NCBI GenBank assembly: GCA_016709965.1
Contig: JADJLT010000001.1
Span: forward strand, 2,005,001-2,069,000
Direction: 5' to 3'
DNA from: Betaproteobacteria bacterium
Lineage (GTDB): Bacteria; Pseudomonadota; Gammaproteobacteria; Burkholderiales; Rhodocyclaceae
Length of the DNA: 64,000 bases
The notes below the pieces were generated by a model. It was given only the letters and a program-made list of their open reading frames with translations. It ran no database searches and was not told where the DNA came from. Of this stretch, positions 16,708 through 24,245 are shown in pieces (positions within the stretch are counted from its first letter, which is position 1; the number at the start of each line of letters is the position of its first letter). The position numbers and the translations under genes were made by a program.

Positions 16708-17321
16708 TCGCCCTGCTGGCGCTGCCGGTTGTAGCGCTGGCCGCCGATAGCGAGGTTGATGCCGCGCAGCAGGCGGCCTGGCAGGAGCGTATGGACAAGG
16801 CCACGGCCATGCAGGCAGAGAGCAAGGCACGGCGCGACGAAGCAGATAAATTGCTTGATCAGCAGAACATCCTCTGCGACAAGAAATTTCTGGTGAACGA
16901 CTGCCGGAACGCTGCGCATCGCGAGTATCTCAAAACTGTGGAACAAACCCGTCGCCTGTCCATCGAAGGCAAGGCGCTGGAGCGCGAGGTCAATCTGGAG
17001 CAGTTCAGGGCGCGCGAAAAGCAGAGCGAGCAAGAGGCGCCACGTCACGCAGCAGAATTGCGCTTGCGCAAGGCAAATACGGCCGCGACTCGCCAGGCGA
17101 CCGATGAAAAGATAGCAGCCAGCCAAGCCGCCAAGGCGAAAAAAACGGCTGAAGGCGAGCAACGCAAGGCAGCAAACGCCGCCAAATTCCAGAAACGGCA
17201 GGCTGATCACGACGCCCGGGTGGCCAAAAAGCTGCGTGAAGCCGAGCAGCGGACAGCCGAGATGGCGGCCAGGGGGCAAGCCAAAGAACAAGCCAAGGCC
17301 GACGCCAAAGTGCAGAAGTAA
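16671..17321 (+). CDS. Exported coiled-coil protein of unknown function
   Basis: 216 residues. A signal peptide (VVAGLIALLALPVVALAADS) precedes a mature part that is almost wholly helical, rich in Ala, Lys, Glu, Arg and Gln, with only two Cys (ILCDKKFLVNDCRN) that could form a disulfide. The C-terminal half is highly charged (KAKKTAEGEQRKAANAAKFQ). No family recognised. It starts inside the 3' end of the first HD-GYP gene and ends 14 nt before the second, so all three are likely translated from one mRNA and may work together in the envelope. Confidence 0.75.
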   Translation: MENRSLSVVAGLIALLALPVVALAADSEVDAAQQAAWQERMDKATAMQAESKARRDEADKLLDQQNILCDKKFLVNDCRNAAHREYLKTVEQTRRLSIEGKALEREVNLEQFRAREKQSEQEAPRHAAELRLRKANTAATRQATDEKIAASQAAKAKKTAEGEQRKAANAAKFQKRQADHDARVAKKLREAEQRTAEMAARGQAKEQAKADAKVQK

Positions 17322-17335
17322 GCCGCAGCGCAGAC

Positions 17336-18550
17336 ATGATCCGCAAGATCTCCATCGACCAGTTACTGCCCGGCATGTATGTCGTGGACCTGCATAAGCG
17401 CTGGCTCGACCATTCCATCTGGCAGTCGCGTTTCAAGGTGCGTGACGAGGCGCATATCTGGAAGCTGCGGGAAGAGGGCATTGGACAGCTCAGCATCGAC
17501 ACCACCAAGGGTATCGACCTGCCTCCGTCGCCGATGGTCGGCATCAATCGTCTGGAGCGACGCTTGCAGTCGATGGCCGAGATCAAGGCCGGGATTCCCC
17601 GTACCGTGTCACTGGGCGAGGAGCGGCGGCGGGCGACGCGATTGCTCAGTGAAGCAAGTGGCACGGTCAATCTGCTGATGTTGTCTGCCAAGGCCGGCCA
17701 GCATGTCGATGCGGCCCAGCTTGAGCCCATGGTCAGCAAGATGATCGAATCGATCATTCGCAACCCGGATGCGCTGGTGCCGCTGGCCCGCCTCAAAAGG
17801 CTGGACGCCTATGCCACCGAGCACGCGGTGGCGACGGCTGCGCTGATCATCGCCTTCGGCCGCCATCAGGGCATGCCTGCAGCGGAGATCGAAAAGCTCG
17901 CCCTCGGCACCATGGTCAAGGACATCGGCCACGCCGCGCTGGACGCCCGCCTGGTGGCCAAGCGTGGGGTGCTCTCCCAGGCGGAATATTCCATCGTCCA
18001 AAGCCATGTTGAAGAAGGCCTGGCGGTGCTGGAGGCGACCTCCAAGCTGTCCGAAACCTCGGTTGCTGTCGTGCTGGAGCATCATGAGCGCTACAACGGC
18101 TGTGGCTACCCCTACCGGATGGCCGGCGACGAGATTTCATTGGCCGGGCGCATGGCTGCCATCGTCGACACCTATGACGCCATGACCTCGGACCGCCCGT
18201 ATCGGGCCGCGGTGTCACCATCGCACACGCTGCGCCAGCTCTACGATGAGGGCGGCACGCAATACGACCCGGCGCTGGTCGCGGCTTTCGTCAAGACGGT
18301 CGGCATTTATCCGATCGGCACCTTGGTCTTGCTCGAAAGCGGCCACCTCGCCGTCGTCGAGCAAATGCACCCGGACAACATGCTGACACCCATTGTTCGG
18401 GTCATCTACCACACCGGGCGCCGCCAGTACCTGACGGTCCCGGCCGAGGTCGATCTCGCGCGCAAGATCGGTAATCACTACGGCCATATCGTGCGGGCCG
18501 AAAACTTCGAGGACTGGGGCATCAGCCCCCTGCGCTGGCAACCTGCCTGA
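17336..18550 (+). CDS. Second DUF3391 / HD-GYP paralogue, more degenerate
   Basis: 404 residues, collinear with the first paralogue (IDQLLPGMYVVDLHKRWLDH against ADQLKPGMYIHDLNCGWLDH). In the HD-GYP domain the HD dyad is Lys195-Asp196 (VKDIGHAAL), and the GYP motif is HHERYNGCGYP with Asn254 where Asp is normal. His163, His224 and the DTYDAM segment remain. Loss of two key residues makes phosphodiesterase activity unlikely. It may be a c-di-GMP receptor or a partner for the first paralogue. It converges with mutY, overlapping it by 29 nt. Confidence 0.88.
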   Translation: MIRKISIDQLLPGMYVVDLHKRWLDHSIWQSRFKVRDEAHIWKLREEGIGQLSIDTTKGIDLPPSPMVGINRLERRLQSMAEIKAGIPRTVSLGEERRRATRLLSEASGTVNLLMLSAKAGQHVDAAQLEPMVSKMIESIIRNPDALVPLARLKRLDAYATEHAVATAALIIAFGRHQGMPAAEIEKLALGTMVKDIGHAALDARLVAKRGVLSQAEYSIVQSHVEEGLAVLEATSKLSETSVAVVLEHHERYNGCGYPYRMAGDEISLAGRMAAIVDTYDAMTSDRPYRAAVSPSHTLRQLYDEGGTQYDPALVAAFVKTVGIYPIGTLVLLESGHLAVVEQMHPDNMLTPIVRVIYHTGRRQYLTVPAEVDLARKIGNHYGHIVRAENFEDWGISPLRWQPA

Positions 18551-19589
18551 TCAGCTTTTTGATCGGTGTCGGTACGCCCGCATCAGCCGCCCGCTGGATT
18601 TCCACCCACTCAAGCACCGACTCCGCCGCCTGAAAACCGGGGTCGATCCGGCACAACACCGGCATCAGCGTCAGCCGAAAATGCGTGAAGGCATGTTTCA
18701 GCGACGGCAAGGCGATCACGTCGCCCAACGCTAATCCGAAACGTGCCGCCACCTCGGCCGGCTCACCCTCGGGCGGCACCAGCAGGCCACCCCACAGGCC
18801 GACCGGCGGGCGTCGTTCAAGCAGCAGGCGTTGCCCGTCGGTGAGCAGTACAAAGGTCGAGGTGCGTTCCGGCACGGCAGCTCGGGGTTTGGCTTCCGGC
18901 AGTTCGCCTTGTCGGCCGTCGCGTCGGGCCACGCACCCCGCCGCCACCGGGCAATCGCCACAGCGAGGCTTGCTGCGCGTACACAGCGTGGCGCCAAGAT
19001 CCATCAAGCCCTGCGTGTAAATCTCTATGTCGTTATCCGGCAGCAGGCTTTCGGCCAGTGTCCACAGCTTGCGATGGACCGCTGTCCCGCCGGGAAAGCC
19101 CTCGATGCCAAATTGCCGGCACAACACGCGTTTGACATTGCCATCAAGAATCGCCGCCTTGCGCCCGAACGAAAAGGCAGCAATGGCAGCGGCAGTCGAG
19201 CGGCCTATGCCGGGCAATGCCTCCAGCTTTTCTTCCGAATTCGGGAAAATTCCGCCGTAGACCGTAGCAATCTGCTGCGCGCAGCGATGCAGGTTGCGCG
19301 CCCGGGCGTAATAGCCCAGGCCAGCCCAATGCTCGATCACCACCTCGATCGGCGCCGCCGCCAGCGCCAGCACGTCCGGAAAACTTGTCAGAAAACGCGC
19401 GTAGTAGGGAATCACCGTACTCACCTGCGTTTGTTGCAACATGATCTCTGAAAGCCAGACCCGGTATGGGTCACGCGACTTCTGCCAGGGCAGGTCATGG
19501 CGGCCGGCAGTTTTCTGCCAGGCGATCAGTTGTTCGGTAAAACAATTTTGGGTGGCCAAATTCTGCCTCGACGCGGGCTGCGGGACCAC
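18522..19589 (-). CDS. mutY: A/G-specific adenine glycosylase MutY
   Basis: 355 residues. The HhH-GPD fold has LPGIGRSTAAAIAAFSFG and the catalytic Asp in AAILDGNVKRVL. A [4Fe-4S] site C-X6-C-X2-C-X5-C (CTRSKPRCGDCPVAAGC) follows, then a NUDIX-like C-terminal domain for 8-oxoG recognition. MutY removes A opposite 8-oxoguanine. GTG 19589 has GAGG 11 nt upstream; TTG 19559 has a GAGG at better spacing and would give a start just before CFTEQLIAWQK, so the true start may be 10 codons later. Confidence 0.93.
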   Translation of the reverse strand: MVPQPASRQNLATQNCFTEQLIAWQKTAGRHDLPWQKSRDPYRVWLSEIMLQQTQVSTVIPYYARFLTSFPDVLALAAAPIEVVIEHWAGLGYYARARNLHRCAQQIATVYGGIFPNSEEKLEALPGIGRSTAAAIAAFSFGRKAAILDGNVKRVLCRQFGIEGFPGGTAVHRKLWTLAESLLPDNDIEIYTQGLMDLGATLCTRSKPRCGDCPVAAGCVARRDGRQGELPEAKPRAAVPERTSTFVLLTDGQRLLLERRPPVGLWGGLLVPPEGEPAEVAARFGLALGDVIALPSLKHAFTHFRLTLMPVLCRIDPGFQAAESVLEWVEIQRAADAGVPTPIKKLIRQVASAGG

Positions 19590-19633
19590 GGATAATACGG
19601 CCTCTTTTCCCCTCGGCCTATCAGCCCGATCAG

Positions 19634-20134
19634 ATGACCCAACCGCAAAACGACAGCCGCGCCCTGCGCAACGCCTTGGGGCGCTATGCCACCGGCGTCA
19701 CCATCGTCACGGCTATCGATCCGGACGGCCATCCCATCGGCCTCACCGTCAATTCCTTCGCCGCCGTTTCGCTTGATCCGGCACTGGTGCTGTGGTGCCT
19801 CGATAACAGTTCGCACAACCTCGCCGCCTTCCGCAAAGCCAGCCACCACGCCATCAATGTGCTGGCCGCAGACCAGCAGGACATCTCCAATCGCTTCGCC
19901 ACCTGGCCCGCTGACCGCTTCGTCGGCTTGCCCTGGCAGCCAGGCGCTGGTGGCGCCCCGGTCCTCCCCGGTTGCGGCGCCACCTTCGAAATCGCTATCG
20001 AAACAGAATACGCTGCCGGCGATCACACCATTTTCATCGGACGCGTCGAGCGTTTCGCCGAAACCCCGGATCTTGCCCCGCTCCTCTTCCACGCCGGGCG
20101 ATATGCAACGCTGACCGAAGAACAGGAAGATTGA
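19634..20134 (+). CDS. Flavin reductase-like (DIM6/NTAB) FMN-binding protein
   Basis: 166 residues of one flavin-reductase-like split barrel. Typical segments are ALGRYATGVTIVTAIDPDG near the N-terminus, GLTVNSFAAVSLDPALVLWC for FMN binding, and GDHTIFIGRVERF near the C-terminus. Members supply reduced FMN to a two-component monooxygenase. No oxygenase gene is adjacent, so the partner is unknown. It is divergent from mutY and is followed by tRNA-Gly. Confidence 0.87.
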   Translation: MTQPQNDSRALRNALGRYATGVTIVTAIDPDGHPIGLTVNSFAAVSLDPALVLWCLDNSSHNLAAFRKASHHAINVLAADQQDISNRFATWPADRFVGLPWQPGAGGAPVLPGCGATFEIAIETEYAAGDHTIFIGRVERFAETPDLAPLLFHAGRYATLTEEQED

Positions 20135-20176
20135 ACCAGCCGCCTTCTACGCTTAGAATGCGGCCTGCAGCCCAGA

Positions 20177-20250
20177 GCGGGCGTCGTATAATGGTAATAC
20201 CCTAGCTTCCCAAGCTAGAGCCGTGAGTTCGATTCTCATCGCCCGCTCCA
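20177..20250 (+). tRNA. tRNA-Gly (anticodon CCC)
   Basis: 74 nt including an encoded CCA. The acceptor stem is GCGGGCG / CGCCCGC with discriminator T. The anticodon arm is CTAGC-TTCCCAA-GCTAG, anticodon CCC, which reads GGG. The T arm contains GTTCGATTC. A terminator follows 38 nt downstream. Confidence 0.96.
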
Positions 20251-20288
20251 GATAGAATTCAGGCAGGTAGTTGATCTGCAAAAGAAAA

Positions 20289-20315
20289 AGCCAACCGAGA
20301 CCGGTTGGCTTTTTT
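20289..20315 (+). terminator. Rho-independent terminator after tRNA-Gly
   Basis: AGCCAACCG and CGGTTGGCT form a 9-bp stem with an AGAC loop, followed by TTTTT. It ends the tRNA transcript. Confidence 0.92.
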
Positions 20316-20406
20316 GTTGTAGCTCATGCTTGATCAAGCCATTGATAGCACTCGCCACAGTGACAGGAATTGTAGAATCGCTTTTGCCTGTCAATTGGAG
20401 AGCTGG

Positions 20407-21204
20407 ATGTCATTACTTGCCCGTGTCGCATCGGTACTCTTTTTGGTCGCTGTACTGGATACCGTTGCACTTGCCCGTGATGGCGTGGCCGTGCCACCTG
20501 TCCAAGTGCTTGTGCCGTTTGCCTCGCCCGAGGGCATGGATCGCTTGGCCCGTGCCACTGCGAAGCGTGACTTTGCGCTGCTGGCCAACCAGTTTGAAGC
20601 GCAAGCGACCATCGCTTTCTGCGGCCCCACTACCGCAGCCATCGTGCTGAACGCTTTACATCCAGCGCTTGAGGCGCCCCGGGATCGTAGCCGGCTGCTT
20701 CCCGAGGATGGCCGCTACCTGCCGCAGGGTCTGGAATTGACGGTTCCGAGACATACTCAGGAAAGCGTTATTGCGATGGGCAAAAAGACCCGGGCGCAGG
20801 TTTTTGGGCAGCCGTTTACCGTTAACGACAAAGTGTTTCGGGATGGCGGTTATCAGTTACGGCAACTTGACGAGGTGTTGAAGGCTCATGGCCTTGGCAC
20901 GCGCTTGGTCATTGTCGATGCACAGACTGCTGTGGCAGACATTCGTCGCGATCTGGTCGATAACCTCAATCGAACGGGTGATGTGGTCATTGTGAATTAC
21001 CAGCGCGCTGCCGTTGGTCAAGTTGGTGGTGGCCATATCTCGCCGCTCGGCGCCTATGATACCGGCACCGATTCGGTGCTTGTTCTGGATGTAAATCCCA
21101 GTCATTATCCATGGGTCTGGATGCCGATACCGACCTTGATCCAGGGGATGCGTACCAGGGATGTACTCGAAAATCGGGGTTACATTCTGGTTCAGTCCCT
21201 CTGA
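20407..21204 (+). CDS. Exported phytochelatin synthase-family peptidase
   Basis: 265 residues from ATG 20407, which has GGAG upstream. A signal peptide (residues 1-24) precedes a papain-like phytochelatin synthase domain. The triad is complete: Cys72 in AFCGPTTAAIVLNAL, His210 in GGGHISPLGAYD and Asp228 in VLVLDVNPSHYPWVWMP. Plant enzymes make phytochelatin from glutathione; short bacterial forms lacking the C-terminal domain mainly hydrolyse glutathione to gamma-Glu-Cys. The signal peptide suggests periplasmic action, on glutathione or peptides there. Its neighbours give no metal-resistance context. Confidence 0.85.
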   Translation: MSLLARVASVLFLVAVLDTVALARDGVAVPPVQVLVPFASPEGMDRLARATAKRDFALLANQFEAQATIAFCGPTTAAIVLNALHPALEAPRDRSRLLPEDGRYLPQGLELTVPRHTQESVIAMGKKTRAQVFGQPFTVNDKVFRDGGYQLRQLDEVLKAHGLGTRLVIVDAQTAVADIRRDLVDNLNRTGDVVIVNYQRAAVGQVGGGHISPLGAYDTGTDSVLVLDVNPSHYPWVWMPIPTLIQGMRTRDVLENRGYILVQSL

Positions 21205-21479
21205 GGGCGCTTGAACGCAGGATCAGAATACTGTTCAAGATTGATTCCGGTCATGATTCGATTCATGACGGAGTTGCCCACTTGAATCGGTGTGCATCTA
21301 GCGCGGCCTGATCTGAAACGCGGCCAGCGGGTTGGTCGCAACTACTGGAGCCAAGGGCAGGACCGACGCGATAGCGAACTGCAACAGCGTTTGTTACACA
21401 CTGCTACAGAAGGTTTGTCATCGCAATTTCCAATTGATCGTTATGCGGACATAGCCAATCGAATCAAATGGAAAAAATC

Positions 21480-21755
21480 ATGATCCGCAATCCGAACACC
21501 GAATCCACTCAATTTATTCAGTCGCTTAAAGTGGCTGGCGTCGCGATCAGCAATGAGGGCGAAGTGATTGAGAGACTGGAAGAGGCGCGTGAATGGCACT
21601 ACGCATTTACGACCCTGGTCAAACAGGGGCAGCGCATCGGCATCAGCTTCCTGGCCAATCCAGGAATGCAATCGGTTGAGTTGCAACGGTTGTTTGCTCA
21701 ATACAAGTTTGCAGAACATGCAGAAGAGGCTTTCGAAGCCCACCTTTTGCACTAA
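21480..21755 (+). CDS. Small hypothetical protein
   Basis: 91 residues from ATG 21480, or 95 from ATG 21468. It is soluble with no signal peptide and is predicted mostly helical, with an acidic C-terminus (FAEHAEEAFEAHLLH). No family recognised. The 275 nt before it contain no convincing gene, only a short palindrome (GTCATGA / TCATGAC, 21250-21269). Coding status is moderate: composition is consistent with the neighbours but the ribosome site is weak. Confidence 0.5.
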   Translation: MIRNPNTESTQFIQSLKVAGVAISNEGEVIERLEEAREWHYAFTTLVKQGQRIGISFLANPGMQSVELQRLFAQYKFAEHAEEAFEAHLLH

Positions 21756-21906
21756 GCTGATTTGATGAGTTTATGGAACCAGACAGCAGAAAGCCGTCGA
21801 ATTTCAACTGAAGCTCGGTGGTCACGTAAAAATATTAAAATTTTTGACAACCAAAATTGAAGTGATGCGTTAAGCATTCATACAAGCAGAGTTACAGGTA
21901 ATTACG

Positions 21907-22545
21907 GTGCGTAAATTTCTATTCGTCCTTTTGACTTCACTTGCCGCCATTGGCGCGCAGGGAGGAGAGCTGACGACTACGGAAATGCAGCGTGATGAGG
22001 CGCTGGCGCCACCTGCTTATGCCGAAGCCATGGTTACTATCGCGCCTGTGCCGATGCCGGTGGCGGTGGTTGAGTTGGCCCGTTATTCGCCCCAAGGCAC
22101 CAGTGTTCGTCAGTCCAAAAAAGTCAAGGCGGCCAAGGTGGCACGGGCAAAGTCGATGCTCTCGCGGTCAGCCCGCGAGCAGATCGCCTTGGCCAATACG
22201 GCTGCGAAACCTGATGAAAAGGTGCAACTCAACGCCTCGGACGACGAGGACGATGATATCGGCCTTGACGATCTGGATCTCCACCGCTCCTTCAGCCAGC
22301 CTAAAGTCGCCAAGTCTTCTGATCAGGCTGACGATGATGAAAACGCGGTCATCGATCTTCCTGAGCACGTAAAGCTAAGGTTGTTGTTGGCGCGGGCAAA
22401 GGCGGTCGATTCCTACGTCCTCAGCCAGGCGGGCAAGGCAACGACGCCTGCAGACGAGGATATCCCGGATTCCGTAAAGCTTCGTTTGTTCATCGCCAGG
22501 GCACGTGCGGTCCAGGCGCATAGCGAAAAGTACGGAAAAGTTTAA
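21907..22545 (+). CDS. Exported acidic protein with two C-terminal repeats, unknown function
   Basis: 212 residues from GTG 21907. The signal peptide is KFLFVLLTSLAAIGAQGG. The middle has a basic patch (SKKVKAAKVARAKSM) and then an acidic Asp-rich stretch (NASDDEDDDIGLDDLDL). The C-terminus holds two related units, LPEHVKLRLLLARAKAV and IPDSVKLRLFIARARAV, each an amphipathic helix. No family recognised. A palindromic terminator follows immediately. The 151 nt upstream are AT-rich and probably hold the promoter. Confidence 0.65.
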   Translation: MRKFLFVLLTSLAAIGAQGGELTTTEMQRDEALAPPAYAEAMVTIAPVPMPVAVVELARYSPQGTSVRQSKKVKAAKVARAKSMLSRSAREQIALANTAAKPDEKVQLNASDDEDDDIGLDDLDLHRSFSQPKVAKSSDQADDDENAVIDLPEHVKLRLLLARAKAVDSYVLSQAGKATTPADEDIPDSVKLRLFIARARAVQAHSEKYGKV

Positions 22546-22546
22546 A

Positions 22547-22568
22547 AAAGGCGGCGGAAGCCGCCTTT
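22547..22568 (-). terminator. Bidirectional terminator between an orphan gene and the LysR gene
   Basis: AAAGGCGGC and GCCGCCTTT form a 9-bp stem with a GGAA loop. On the minus strand it is followed by TTT and further T, giving a good terminator for the LysR gene. On the plus strand it can also end the upstream orphan gene. Confidence 0.85.
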
Positions 22569-22592
22569 GACTTTGTGGCCTTGAGCACACGC

Positions 22593-23561
22593 TCAGTCAA
22601 CAGCAGGCCGATTCCCAGCCTGAGCACCAATTTCTGCTTTTAGCCATTCCTTGAAAGCGCTGACAACCGGCCTTTCAGTAATGGATTGCGGGATCACGAG
22701 ATAGTAGGCGTAGGTTGAGGGCATCGCAGTGGCGAACGGGATTGCCAGGCGTCCGGCCGCAACCTCGGCTTCGATCTGCGGCCGAAGGGCGAGGGTAACG
22801 CCCTGGCCATCGGCAGCCGCCTCCTGCGCCAGAATGGAATTGGAAAAACGCGGCCCGCGCTCGGTATCTATACCGCTGACGCCCGCAAGCTTGAGCCATT
22901 CATGCCAGCTTGGGCGTCGTTCGGGGACGGGTATCGACTCGTCGTGAATCAAAATGTGATTGACCAGATCCTCGGGTGATCGCAACGGTGTTTCACCATC
23001 AATCAGACGCGGACTACAGACCAGCACATATTCCGGCCTCAGCATTTTTTCCACCTTGTAGCCCGGGTAGATTCCCGTGCCGAAGCGGATGGCCACTTCA
23101 CTGACGTCATGGCGTGGGTCGCTTGCCTCCTGAGTCATTTCCAGTGCTGTCTGTGGGCCGTCAATATTTTCCGGATTGCTTGAGATGCGGATGGCCACCT
23201 CGGCATGCGCCTGGGAAAAGCGGGCCAGGCGGGGGACCAGCCAGCGTGTGGCAAATGACGGTGGGGCGGTGACATTCAGGGCCAAACTGGTGTTGCGCCG
23301 CGTGCTCTCGACGGCGGCGGCGAGACAATCCATGCCGTCACGGACCTTGGGATACATCGCCAGGCCTTCTTCGGTCAATTGCAGTGCCTTCGGCAGGCGT
23401 TGAAAGAGCAGGACACCGAGATAAGTCTCAAGGCTCTTGATCTGTTGGCTGACGGCAGCCGGCGTGACGTGCAACTCCTCTGCCGCCTTCTTGAAGCTGA
23501 GATGGCGGGCAGCAGCTTCAAAGGTACGAAATGTGGAGAGCGGAGGAAGTCGGTAGGCCAC
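22593..23561 (-). CDS. LysR-family regulator, GcvA-like
   Basis: 322 residues. The N-terminal winged HTH (LSTFRTFEAAARHLSFKKAAEELHVTPAAVSQQIKSLE) and the PALQLTEEG hinge region are characteristic of the GcvA/AmpR-like LysR branch. A two-lobed effector domain follows. It is divergent from a pair of small genes across a 131-nt gap containing TTAACTA (23594-23600) and TAGTTAG (23650-23656), possible half-sites. Effector unknown; glycine cleavage control is not supported by any neighbour. Confidence 0.9.
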   Translation of the reverse strand: MAYRLPPLSTFRTFEAAARHLSFKKAAEELHVTPAAVSQQIKSLETYLGVLLFQRLPKALQLTEEGLAMYPKVRDGMDCLAAAVESTRRNTSLALNVTAPPSFATRWLVPRLARFSQAHAEVAIRISSNPENIDGPQTALEMTQEASDPRHDVSEVAIRFGTGIYPGYKVEKMLRPEYVLVCSPRLIDGETPLRSPEDLVNHILIHDESIPVPERRPSWHEWLKLAGVSGIDTERGPRFSNSILAQEAAADGQGVTLALRPQIEAEVAAGRLAIPFATAMPSTYAYYLVIPQSITERPVVSAFKEWLKAEIGAQAGNRPAVD

Positions 23562-23692
23562 GGCAGCTTGCCAGTTAGTGAAGTCAATTAAGTTTAACTA
23601 ATGTACACGATAATAAAGCATAGTTTGTTGCAGTGCACCATAACCTCTATAGTTAGTTTGTGACAATAGATCAGGTAGTAAAGGAGTAAATC

Positions 23693-23899
23693 ATGTCCCC
23701 CACTAAAATTCTGGCTCGTATTTTTGATTTTCCAAATCAGAGCGCTGCTGAATCAGTAGGCTACGACGAAGTATTCAAAGGCACGGCAAATGTGCCTTCC
23801 GAGACCGTGATGGCCGCAAATTGGCTGCCCGGGCTGCGACCGGTCGAGTGCGAATTCGATTCGTACTTCAAGGATGTTTTTGCCGGGAAAGTCTTTTGA
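23693..23899 (+). CDS. Small hypothetical protein divergent from LysR gene
   Basis: 68 residues preceded by AAGGAG at good spacing. The protein is soluble with aromatic and acidic residues (PVECEFDSYFKDVFAGKVF) and no recognised domain. It is followed by another small gene 47 nt later and faces the LysR regulator, which may control it. Confidence 0.65.
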   Translation: MSPTKILARIFDFPNQSAAESVGYDEVFKGTANVPSETVMAANWLPGLRPVECEFDSYFKDVFAGKVF

Positions 23900-23946
23900 T
23901 GCCAATAGCCAACCGCTTTTCAGCTGGATTAAGCAGGAGGGTTGCC

Positions 23947-24129
23947 ATGAACGCACCTAAACTTTTGCCATGGATGGCGCGCCGGGCTGGTATCGATGAT
24001 GAGCAGGCCTTACGCCTGTGGCAGCGTGCTGTCGTCGAATCCGAGAAGTCGCAGGGCTGCCGCGAAGGCTCCCAGTATCACGCAGAGGCGATGAGCCGCT
24101 TCATCGACGCACTGTCGACGAGTAACTGA
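23947..24129 (+). CDS. Small hypothetical protein
   Basis: 60 residues from ATG 23947, chosen because AGGAGG lies 6 nt upstream. The sequence contains WMARRAGIDDEQALRLWQRA, a likely helical segment. No family recognised. It probably shares a transcript with the preceding 68-residue gene. Confidence 0.65.
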   Translation: MNAPKLLPWMARRAGIDDEQALRLWQRAVVESEKSQGCREGSQYHAEAMSRFIDALSTSN

Positions 24130-24200
24130 GCCTCGCTCCAACCCTGATCGATGATCGGGTTGTGTATTCAAGTTTCCGGTTATGTCCTGATACTGCGGTC

Positions 24201-24245
24201 GATTTCGGTTTTTTAGCTTTTTTTCCGGTCGACCGCAGGATTCGC
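24201..24245 (+). repeat. Copy 4 of the ~40-bp dispersed repeat
   Basis: GATTTCGGTTTTTTAGC then TTTTTTTCCGGTCGACCGCAG (core at 24217-24237). It fills the convergent gap between the small genes and the acyl-CoA dehydrogenase stop codon. Confidence 0.75.

Noticed and set aside
21292..21483. 63-codon GTG-initiated frame before the small hypothetical gene
   Set aside because: No ribosome site, composition not protein-like, no recognisable features.
20177..24245. Genomic island inserted at tRNA-Gly
   Set aside because: The genes after the tRNA are accessory-looking, but no integrase and no repeated tRNA 3' end were found downstream.
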